From the NCBI GenBank assembly GCA_903813345.2, contig CAIIXF020000011.1, positions 3,434,571 to 3,498,570 of the forward strand: 64,000 bases of DNA, written 5' to 3'. Made by a program: the position numbers and the translations under genes. The stretch comes from Owenia fusiformis (lineage: Eukaryota; Annelida; Polychaeta; Sabellida; Oweniidae). Below, one piece after another: positions 46,929-58,100 of this stretch (its first letter is position 1; each line of letters opens with the position of its first letter). The notes under the pieces were generated by a model. It was not told where the DNA came from. It did not search any database and saw nothing but the letters and a program-made list of their open reading frames with translations.

Positions 46929-47510
46929 TCTGCACAATACTTAGTCGAACTATAGCGAGTTAGAAATAGATTTTATTAGAAAACTGGAAAATAGCACCTC
47001 GAAAATAGAGAAGTACGAGCTCTTGCGCATGCTCGAATATAATGTTGCTCTAAAATTGCGATCGTCTTTGACATTTTGTTCGTTTATTTCAGAAAAGATT
47101 GCGTTCGTGGAACTTACGCATTTGAAAAGAACAAAAATGGCGTCATGTGAGAAAAAGCAAAAGCAAACTTACTTTGGATAATTCTCTTTTGCCACTTAAA
47201 GGGAAAGAAGTCTTTGGAACCACATCGTTGCTAAGAACATAGCGATCCTAGAGGTACTGTATTTCTCAATTGTAGGCCTACCTGCAATCCTCCTTTGCAA
47301 GTCTAAAGTAAAAGTGGGTCACAAAAATTCAAGAAGTTCAACTCTCGGTTCAACTTCAGTCAAGTTCATAGCACTTTAGTTTATACCATAAAAGAAATTA
47401 TCTAAATAATAATAACCACTAGTCTAATTCATCTTGTGATTGTGATTTTATTGTTCCTTTAAAAATTGATAATTTGGTCGCGGACTTGAGTCAACGTTTC
47501 TTTCATAACT

Positions 47511-48164
47511 TACTAGAGTCAATACGTCCAAATCCAAACAGGGGGGTAAACACGAACGGGTTCCAAATAATGGCAAGCAGATCATTGAATTGAATAATAG
47601 TACCTCTACTACCTCTACATAATATTTATAGCCTGAAAGATACAATATAATGATGTATACCAACAATCTTACACTAAAATAATCAATTATGATGATTAAG
47701 GTGTTCGGAATTACCCCCATGCTAGTGTTTGGAATTACCCCCACAAACTCTGTGCGTTTAAATAAATAGATGTCAGTAATAAATGATTTAAATTTGGGTT
47801 TCTTGATATGCAGGGGTGACAGGATCCAGTATCATAAGTTAAGGGTATCATATAATGATATACCATCAATCTAATAATTAAAACAATTAAGTTTAAGTTA
47901 AGTGTTTGGAATTACCCCCATGCAAGTGTTCGGATTTACCCCCCAAAAAAACTCCCGTTCGGAATTACCCCCCTAAAATACCTTGTAGTAAAAATGGAAT
48001 AACCCAGATATTTTTTACGATTTTTCGTAATTTTTTCTGCAAATGCATTCTACAGTGGATAATACACATAATATATATAGAATCATAGCATAGATGTGCA
48101 GTACAGCCAAGCTAACTACATTTTTTGATGGGGGTGTTTGGAAATAGACGTACTGACTCTAGTA
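47511..48164. mobile_element. probable TIR element with GGAATTACCCCC repeats
   Basis: TACTAGAGTCAATACGTC at the left is mirrored by GACGTACTGACTCTAGTA at the right, with complementary flanks over about 35 bp. Inside are several copies of GTGTTCGGAATTACCCCC. No ORF of note. Confidence 0.5.
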
Positions 48165-48381
48165 CAGTAGGGGACAAAAATAAAACTCAACGTTCACAAG
48201 TTGTCAAAATGAGCTTATTTCCAAGTTTCGTGGCTCAAACTCTCCCAAGCGGTAGAACAATAATTCCCGTTCACTAAAGTAGCACAATAAATGAATCCAA
48301 AGCTTCATACCTGCAAATAATGGATAAATCCCTACCAAATCGAATGAATGTTTTCATGAATCGCCATGTTTGTTATCCAAG

Positions 48382-48508
48382 GACGGTTGACTCCCAGAAT
48401 GCAACATCAGTTAACCGTATTTACCATGACAGGTTTCAAAATGGCGGAACAGCATTTTGAAAGCTGGCACGTGTCATGTTGCATTCTGGGAGCCAATCCT
48501 CCGTTCTG
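48382..48508. repeat. short inverted repeat
   Basis: GACTCCCAGAATGCAACAT is mirrored by ATGTTGCATTCTGGGAGCC about 85 bp later. It could be a small foldback element. The crossing ORF is a by-product. Confidence 0.6.
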
Positions 48509-48674
48509 GCGCAATCGGGCGACAAAATCACCTCAACATTTGAAGAGTCGGCATAACATGTGAATATCCAATTCAACTTTTGAAGTTCTTATTTGTCATT
48601 AGGGACACAAATTCCACTATATTTGGACTTACCAAGACGGAGAAAATAGAGCACTGAATACACTGAGGTAAGAA

Positions 48675-48826
48675 TTTATTACATGTGCGAAAGCATGTAA
48701 TTTTCATAGCTTTTGCAATTCTTTATGATCCCCACTGTATGTATCCATACACATTTATTACATGTGCGAAAGCATGTAATTTTCATAGCTTTTGCAATTC
48801 TTTATGATCCCCACTGTATGTATCCA
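48675..48826. repeat. 79-bp direct duplication
   Basis: The block TTTATTACATGTGCGAAAGC through CCCCACTGTATGTATCCA occurs twice, essentially identically, followed directly by a perfect palindrome. Confidence 0.85.
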
Positions 48827-48854
48827 ACAGACCGAATATGATATTCGGTCTGTT
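48826..48854. repeat. perfect 14-bp-arm palindrome
   Basis: AACAGACCGAATAT, a single G, then ATATTCGGTCTGTT: exact complementary arms around one base. It lies at the end of the second copy of the 79-bp duplication. Confidence 0.8.
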
Positions 48855-49681
48855 ATGATTGATATATTTCCTGTGGAAATCGCGGTGATATTTTTTGCAC
48901 ATAAATTTCTCGTTTATTACAAGAATGTTCACCTTGAAAATTGGTGAATATGTTGAAGATATGTTCATCTTAAACTAGAAGCAAAAATATTTGTATAAGG
49001 CGGGTACAAGTTGATATAAAATAATGAAATGTTCAGACTCACCAAAACTTCAGGATGTGTTCATAAGTAGATCGCGAAATCAATGTCAAGGACGTTTGAG
49101 TTCACGAGATCCAAACGAGATATGCAAATTTTTGAACTTTGACAACACATGACCACTTGATTACCTCGGCCTTCTTCATGAATATTTCCGCTCTATTTAC
49201 TATAAATGACGAAAATTAATCGGGATAATGATAATAAATGACTAGATCTAATAAATTCCCGCACAAATGGAATTTATCAATACGCTTCCGTAATGTTGCT
49301 CCGTCCACTCCACGTGTTATTTGTTTATAGACTGACGTCACTGGCTAAATCTCGTTTATCGTGAGAATTGGCATTGCCAAAATGGATTGACCTAATCAAT
49401 GGCTTCGCTACAAGAAGCGTCTGTACATTTTATGAATATCTTCAGTAAGAGAACAATATACGAAAAAATAATATTGTAAGTTCTTTATAAGGTAATCATT
49501 TTATCATTAAACAAACTTATTTGTAACATTTATAGAACACCACATTTTACAATAGGTGACTTACAGTCTGAATTTATTCAGACGAAGGATACAGTCTACA
49601 TAACTTACTGCCCCCAGGGGGGGGACTGGTCAAATTTGTAATAACCTTCGATAGCAAGTCGCTACTACAGTCTCAGTTGTA

Positions 49682-49960
49682 GTGGCTAGCCTTTATGGTT
49701 CAGGGGTAGAGCGTCTGACTCGAGAGCGGGAGGTCTTGGGTTGATTCCCGAACTGGGCATTGAATTTAGCACATTCTCTTTCGAGTCTAGTACATGTATC
49801 TTGCTTGGTACACTACAGCTCCCCGACGAGCGTGCCCAAGGGTCTTTACAAAGTCTAGCATCTGGTTTGGTACACTACATCTGCCTGACGAGCGTGCCCA
49901 AGGGTCGTTACAAATTTTTGTGTACAGGGATGCCGCTGAGACTCAAAATATCTACCCACA
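49682..49960 (+). mobile_element. tRNA-derived SINE-like element
   Basis: The head resembles a tRNA with RNA polymerase III boxes: GGTTCAGGGGTAGAGCG (A-box region) and GGGTTGATTCCC (B box), with GACTCGAGAGCGGGAGG between. The anticodon stem does not pair well, so it is not called as a functional tRNA. The body holds two copies of TGGTACACTAC...GACGAGCGTGCCCAAGGGTC. Confidence 0.55.
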
Positions 49961-49969
49961 TATAAGGAT

Positions 49970-51490
49970 TTTTTCTCTAAAATGGACCCACATCTAGGGT
50001 TTTTCTTTCAAAAATAGACCACTTCAAGCTCAAGGTAATTTTTTAAAAACAAGACCCACTTCAGGCGATTTTTTCAAAAACAGTATGTCTATGTCAATAA
50101 TCTGCAACACGGCTAATAAGCCCATATAAAGCAGATATATAATTTAACCCATATCTAGGGTTTTTTCTTCAAAATGGGTTATTGGGTTATAGGTTACTGC
50201 CATACATGTATAATTTTACCAGGATTGTAAACACAAGCATCCAGCTTAGGCAGAAGGTCACGTGATCACCTCTTCAAAAACAGGTATCATTGGTTAACTC
50301 TTGGAGAACGTGTGCTTGTGATTGATCATGTGATCATATTGTGCTATTTGATTGGTCATCGTATAGATTTTTAGACTGATGTACATAATTCAGAAAATGT
50401 CATCCATTGCCAAAACTCTGACTGGATCTTACCTGTCAACAAGACACAGTCAAATGAGCCTAATCAATTCAATGACAGTTACATTTATTATTTCAATTGA
50501 TAGGATACTATAAGACTCTTGTCAATATAGCTGTGCAAGTTCAAGTCACCAAGAGCTAATTAAGGCGAGAATGGAGAAATAAAACAGGTAACTTTATTTT
50601 TGGAATTCCTGTTTCCAATCCTGGTAAAATTATATGGCAGTAAGCCTCGTAAGAAACGTTGACTCAAGTCCATGTATTTGGTGCAAAAAATCCTCTGGGA
50701 TTCCCACAGGACAGACCATAAAGTTGTCAGACTAACTTGTAGTCAGTCTCAGTCTGTCTGAATGCAGACTAAGGAGTTCCCTCATTGGTCTGAATCCCAT
50801 TTGCCTGAATCAAACTGGTCTGAAACACAATGGTCCGAATCCCAATCGTCTGGATTTTTGACAGAGCTGGCAGAATTCAGTGGGAACCATATTTGTAGAC
50901 TCATTAAAACTGTGCAGTCATTAGAGAAAATACAATAAATTAAATATCTGTCTAAAAGAGACTTAATGGACAATATCGTCTAGGTCTGTCCCCCTGACAA
51001 TCACGAAGGTCCATTATAATTGCTCATAATATTTTACACACCTAAGATATATCTTGAGAGCATATTGAGGGCACAGTATCACCAATATTTTGAGAAAATC
51101 AACAGAACAACCAACTGTCGGATAAAACGCAATTAGTCCAAATCAACATACAACCATTTTATCTATACAATGAAACCCTTGAAAGAACCAAATGTAACTA
51201 AGTGTTATGCAGAAAGATAACTAGAAATGTGTTGTGGTTCAAAAATAAAAAAAAAATTTCAATTTCATTTAGACTTTATTACTACCCAGGAGAAAAGTAA
51301 TATCTGTGAACAATCATCAAATTGATTGCGTTAGGAATAAGTTGAGGCTTCAAAGTACATCTTTTAGGGCCAAAATATCAGGGGGTTACTCTAATTGTGT
51401 TTTTATCAGACATTGCACCTTTAAGTGTGTGTGTTGAGCATGGTTTTTGGAAAAAAATTGAAAATGCATATATTCACTTATTCATACAAC
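49970..51490. other. upstream of the zinc-finger gene
   Basis: Near 49970-50170, short repeats of ACCCACATCTAGGGTTTTT and TTTCAAAAATAGACC are seen. Near 50760-50860 a GGTCTGAATCCCA-type short repeat occurs. Promoter and 5'UTR exons of the zinc-finger gene must lie here, but none can be placed. Confidence 0.4.
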
Positions 51491-51507
51491 ATCTTTATTT
51501 CAGAAGC

Positions 51508-52164
51508 ATGGAGAAACCAAGCACAAGATCCTCCCAGAGGAAACGCACAAGATCAAGTCGTCTCACTTCCCTAGAAGATTTACCAAGTGGAAAAAACAAT
51601 GAGCCTAAATCATCAAATGAAAAAGTTGAACCAAATAAGAAAAATAGAAAAGTTAACGATGATCCAGGAAATGACTTGAAAGCAAATAATGATAAAAAGC
51701 CTAGTGCATCTAGTAAGAATACGGAAAAAGGTTTCCAGGGTAGACATTTAGAGAAGAAAAATAAGGATACTCTGAAGGAAATTGATACAGATGATAGAGG
51801 GAGCACAAAGCCTAATAATCTTACGAGGAAAAATGTATCACCTAAGAAAAGTGACATGGTTGGTGATGACGCAGTTGATTCGAAAACAGTAGAGAATAAC
51901 AGTAATGATGCTAAAATGAGTGCAGAAGTCACTGAGGAGGGTAATGACTGGGTAGTCAGAATTGGTCAGAATAAAGAATTAATATACACCTCTAAAACAC
52001 CTGATAAAAAGAATGTTAATGTGTCTCCTAAAAAGAATGGTGAATTAAGTGATGAAGTGAATCGATCAAAATCAATGATTGGTGCACCAAATCAGAATAG
52101 TGAAGTTTCTGAAGATGGGGCAAAGGGTGTTACAAGGTCTGGGAGGAAAATTAAGCCCAAGAAG
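51508..52164 (+). CDS. zinc-finger gene exon 1 (disordered, basic)
   Basis: TTTATTTCAG|AAGCATGG precedes it, so a 5'UTR exon lies upstream. It encodes 219 residues rich in Lys, Ser, Asn and Asp, ending TRSGRKIKPKK|GTGAAT. The larger open frame starting at 51397 runs through the intron and is not used. Confidence 0.75.
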
Positions 52165-55100
52165 GTGAATCTACAATTATACCCTTTTCAAATTTTATTT
52201 AGTATAGGGCAATCACTTGTGGATTAGTTCATAAATAATGTACTCTTGAGCAAAAAATAATCCTTGACTGATTTTCAATATCATTCATTATCAACAATTA
52301 GATTATGTTTATCAAAATTCAGCTTTACATGATTTTTATGCATTTATAAGTGCTTACATCTATTTCAAATATTCAACTCCAATGAAAGACATTTCTATTT
52401 TTGTGTTTTTGTGATCTTATCAGCTCTGATATTGTACGTCCTAGTGAATCTATGTAATTTAATTTACTTCCAGATTTATTCCGATGTTTTAGCCTTTGTA
52501 AAGAATAAACGAGAGACTGCATCCAAGCCCAAAACTCAACACTCTTCTGGCTCAAGCAATTTTAAATCTATAAGGAATCTTCTCAACAATATTCCCGAGC
52601 AAAAACAAGATGATAACAACCCTACCGAACATACTATTGATGATCAGCAGCAGGTGAATGTTGAAGGTTACATCGAGCCTAACAAACTACCAGAATCCAT
52701 CACAATCGAGACTCTGGAGGTTCCGATTGCCACAGGAAATGACGCGGGGGATAATCAGGTCGGCATACAGGAGAGTCAGACCGTCATAAATATTAATCTG
52801 GGTAGTGCCCAGTTACAGGATGTTGGGGTTGTTGCTCAAGAGCTTACTGCGACTATTGATAAGTCTAATGAAGCAGAGGCTGGACTATTTAATGTTGTAG
52901 AAAGTGAACATAATACAACAGAAGGGCAGACTATTGCTTATCAGTATGTAGAAGACAGCAATGCTATCCCAAGTGAAAATCAGGAAAATTCTACAGCAAT
53001 GGAATCTGGTGCTATAGAGGGTGAAACTGTAATTTTACAAGGCCAACCTGTCACATTAGAAAGTCAAGGAGTCTCATTAGGAAGTCAAGATGATACCACA
53101 TTAGAAAGCCAAGCTGCCACATTTGAAAGTCAAACAGATGCTAGCCCAACTGTTAAAATTACAAGTATTGAACCAGAAATCGATGGGTATATTCTTCAAC
53201 AACATAGTGCCCAGAATACAAAGGTAACTTCATACAAATTTTGTATTTTTATTTCACCACCACATGCTCATATTTCAGTTGACTGAGATTAGATGTTGTT
53301 ACAATGGCTGTGACTATATTACAGTACATTCTTGTATTTCAGTTGATTATATATGTGGCTATACTGGCTGTTAGTACATTACAGGGCTTGTATTTCAGTT
53401 GATAGAAATTAGATGTGGCTACAATGGCTGTGACTACGTTTACACCTCAAGTGAAGATATGAATCAGCATTTACAAGAGATGCATAAGCCTGGGCAAGCT
53501 GAGGAGGCTTCGAAAAATGTACAGTCTACTCTACAGGCAGTTTCTGATGAACGGCATCCAGGTTATTAATGTACCCTTTGCCAGAGGACAACTTTGGCAA
53601 AAGGTACTGTTAAGATTAATGATAAATAATTAAACCAATCAGTGCTCATTTCTCTTGTCCTTCAAAGTGAATTTTCTGTATATGTTGACATAATATGCAT
53701 CTGTAGAGCTCCAATTACTTTAAGATCAAATTGTAAAGTAGTCAGAGCAAAATGAATGGCATATTTAGTGTACTGTTGTCCTTATATATACCTAGCAGGC
53801 TCGTAGACAGGATTTACCAGGGGGGAGCAGTTTTACCAAGGGGGAAGTTTTTGCCAAATTTTTGCCAAGAGGGGGCTTTTTGACATTTTTTGGCAAAAAA
53901 TCAAGTGCTCAGAATGGTGAAAAACTGCATGATTTTGAAATAATTTCTGGCCAGGGGGGGGGGGGGCAGCCGCTCGCTCCGCTCCCCCCTGGCTACGGGC
54001 CTGCCTAGTAGATAAATATGAGTTGATTAGTTTTCTGAGGTAGCTATTTAACCATAACAAAATTAAATTTGTTTTTCCACGACTATTGATAACATTACAC
54101 CATCCCTTAATGAACAATATCAATTTATTTCAAAACAGTGAAAAAGACAACGGAATTAGATGACCAGAAAACAGAAGTAGAATACACCTACAATGATGAA
54201 ATGTACCATCAATTTCTGGAAGATGAGAGAGTATACATGTGTACTATATGTATATTTATAACATTATATCATCCCTTAATGAACAATATCAATTTATTTC
54301 AAAACAGTGAAAAAGACAACGGAATTAGATGACCAGAAAACTGAAGTAGAATACACGTACAATGATGAAAAGTACCATCAATTTCTGGAAGATGAGAGAG
54401 TATACATGTGTACTATATGTATATTTATAACATTATATCATCCCTTAATGAACAATATCAATTTATTTCAAAACAGTGAAAAAGACAACGGAATTAGATG
54501 ACCAGAAAACTGAAGTAGAATACACGTACAATGATGAAATGTACCATCAATTTCTGGAAGATGAGAGAGTATACATGTGTACTATATGTATATTTATAAC
54601 ATTATATCATCCCTTAATGAACAATATCAATTTATTTCAAAACAGTGAAAAAGACAACGGAATTAGATGACCAGAAAACTGAAGTGGAATACACCTACAA
54701 TGATGAAATGTACCATCAATTTCTGGAAGATGAGAGAGTATACATGTGTACTATATGCTCATATAAGGAGAGGAACTGGAAAAAACTTTTGGCGCACCTG
54801 AAAAGTCATCAATCTTTTAAGCCGTATGTTTGCACCAATGGACATGCGGAGCCTTATAAAAGTAAGAAACAAACAGCTGATGACATTACAATTTTGTAAG
54901 ATGGGCTAGAAAATACTCAACTCAAAAATTACCTAAACTGTATATATTGATAAATGGGGGGGATGATCAATAAGTAATGGATGCTTTATCACACATATGC
55001 TATTTATAGACCAATCTCTCTTTTTTACCTTTTCTGCTGTGTGGTTTTAACTGTGAATATGGTAATTTGAAAATCGACTTAGAACTATTTGTATGTGTTG

Positions 55101-58100
55101 TATATCCTCTGACCCCCAAGGGGTAGCATAGGCCATTAAAGACTTGAGATATTCCTTATTTGAGCTGCCTCTAAGTACAATATGATGTGTCACTAAAGAT
55201 TCACAGTGGTGTGAGGATTCATGTATGCACAATGACCCAAGGGGTAGCAAAGGCCTGTAAATACTTGAAATGTTTCTCGTTTTAGCTTCCTCTAAGTACA
55301 ACATGATGTGTCACCTAAAGATTCACAGTGGTGTGAGGAACCATGTTTGCACGATTTGCAATAAGGCATTCTCTTTCAAACACAAGGTAAATATGAGATC
55401 ATTAACCTCTTGAATACCAGCCTCTAAAAAGGGTTTGAAACCAGAGCATTTTCCATTTTCTGCTATTTTACTGGATATTTACATCTAAAAACACAATGTT
55501 TGATATTTGATTTCATAAGAATAGTAAACATAGACCCCTTATATACATTCTAAAACATAATTTGTGAAGATTGGATAAAAAATGCCAAAGTAAGAGCAGT
55601 TTTAGTGAAAAATTCTGTGACAGATATATCTGTCGCTCTGGGTTCCAAATGGATTTCATTTGTGACAGATATATCCGTCATTCTGGGTATTCAAGAGGTT
55701 AAATAATATGAAATATTGAAATGAAATAAAACAAAACAATACTTTTTTATCTTTTAAAAATTTAATGTCACCACCAGAAGTGATGAAATATGATAAAGTT
55801 TCAAAAATTTTGTGACCAGTGATCAGTAGTTGTGGTTAAATAGTGTGTGTGTGTGTAGCAGTGTTGAGCATTTGTTCTAAATGGCAGGTGGTGACATTTT
55901 GTTAATGTCTTGTTTCATCATTATATTGATGTTATGATATTTTGATAGCGGTCATTTATTTTTACATGAAAACATCATTAAGTACACTACCATTACCGAT
56001 TCATTCACCAATATGTACACCCTGTATATGTGCAACAATTGATTTTGTTAGTACATCAACTGAAATACTCGATTCTGATTGGTTGATTAGCAGTCAACAA
56101 TATGTACAACAGTAGTTTCTCAGTTAACAGTCTCGGTATACAATTTTGCCGGTTGACCTCTTGAGAGGTCAACAATTGTATACTATTGTTTTTTATGTTC
56201 TATGAATGTTTTAGTTGACAGTTCATATGCAGTACCATAATAATGTAAAGAACCATGTATGTAGTCAATGTGGCAAGACATTCAACAATACATGTACACC
56301 CTGTATATGTGCAACAATTGATTCTATTGTTTTTATGTTCTATGTATGTTTCAGTTGACAGTTCATACGCAGTACCATAATAATGTAAAGAACCATGAAT
56401 GTAGTCAATGTGGCAAGACATTTTCCAATACATGTATATGTGAAACAATTGTTTATTTCAGTTGACAGTTCATATGCAGTACCATAATAATGTAAAGAAC
56501 CATGAATGTAGTCAATGTGGCAAGACATTCACCAATAATTGTATCTGTGAAACAATTGCATTTTTCAGTTGACAGTTCATATGCAGTACCATAATAATGT
56601 AAAGAACCATGAATGTAATCAATGTGGCAAGACATTCAACAATACATGTGTATATGAAACAATTGCATTTTTCAGTTGACAGTTCATATGCAGTACCATA
56701 ATAATGTAAAGAACCATGAATGTAGTCAATGTGGCAAGACATTCACCAATAATTGTATCTGTGAAACAATTGCATTTTTCAGTTGACAGTTCATATGCAG
56801 TACCATAATAATGTAAAGAACCATGAATGTAATCAATGTGGCAAGACATTCAACAATACATGTGTATATGAAACAATTGCATTTTTCAGTTGACAGTTCA
56901 TATGCAGTACCATAATAATGTAAAGAACCATGAATGTAATCAATGTGGCAAGACATTTACCCAGTCGTCGGATCTCAAGAAGCATGTGAGCGGTGTACAT
57001 ACCAATGGTATGTACCTTCTTATGTATTACTATATCTAGTACCTTCAAGGAGGGCGTGTTGGGATGATAGTGTAAAGCACCACAAATATAGTCAATTTAA
57101 GAAATGAAATTAAGATTATGACGGGTTTTTCCTAAGGGTGGATTTTTGGGTTACTTTGACCCAGGTCATCATTTGTATGCATATCTTGTATGCATACAGT
57201 GTGTCGAATGAATATGTTTTCCCCCTTAATTTCTAAAGTTCGAACCTTGGTGCATGAATTTCCATTTTTGAGAGTATTCAACTGTTAGAAAAATAGCAAA
57301 ATCGAACTTTACATTTAAGATTTGACCTTCAGTGACATTTTCAAGGTCAGAAAAAGATACAAGTAAAAAAGATCAAAAGGGTATTTTTTCTACTTGCTTC
57401 AAATTGACTAAATTCTTTTTTTCAAAATCATTTACAAGTTATTAGAAGTCCAAAACTGACTTTAGATTTAAGATTTGACCTTCAATGACCTTTTCAAGGT
57501 CAAAAAAGGTCAAAAAGGTATTTTTCAACTTGCTTCAAGTTTTTCTCAAAAGTTCAAATCTGACTATAGATTTGACCTTCAATGATATTCTCAAAGACAA
57601 AAAAAGATTTGACCTTCAGTGACCTTCTCAAGGTCAAAAAGGACTTTTTTCAACTTGCTTCAAATTGACCAAATTTTTTCAAAATCATCTACAAGTTCTC
57701 AGAACTTAAAAATCTGACTTTAGGTTTGAGATTTCACCTTCAATCACCCTCTCAGGGTCCAAAAAGGTATTTTTTTCATCTTGCTTCAAATGACCAAAAT
57801 CATCCACAGAGTTCTCAGAAATTTAAATCTGACTTAAGATTGAACTAAAAATAATATTGTGAGCAACTAGGTGGTGACTTTGTGTCATGTTAATGCCTTG
57901 TTATATATGTATGGTATGCTTTCAGTGAGGTCATATGAGTGTTCGATTTGTGGCGAGGCATGGAAGAACAAACAGACTTTAACCAGACATGAGAAAACAC
58001 ATGGGGCACGGAAGAGTTTGAAATGTGATGTAAGTTTCGAAAGAGAATCCATTTCCTTAAATATAGTATCAGATCTAGCAAAGAGAAGTCAGAGAAAGGA

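Noticed and set aside
49690-49760. Possible functional tRNA gene
   Set aside because: A- and B-box-like sequences are present, but the anticodon stem pairs poorly and a SINE-like body follows.
51495-51932. 145-codon minus-strand ORF opposite zinc-finger exon 1
   Set aside because: It is the antisense of a Lys/Ser/Glu-rich coding exon, which gives an open Leu/Ser/Phe-rich shadow frame.
56200-57048. Series of similar minus-strand ORFs (MSCHIDYIHGSLHYY...)
   Set aside because: They are the antisense of the 107-bp zinc-finger exon array and repeat with its period.
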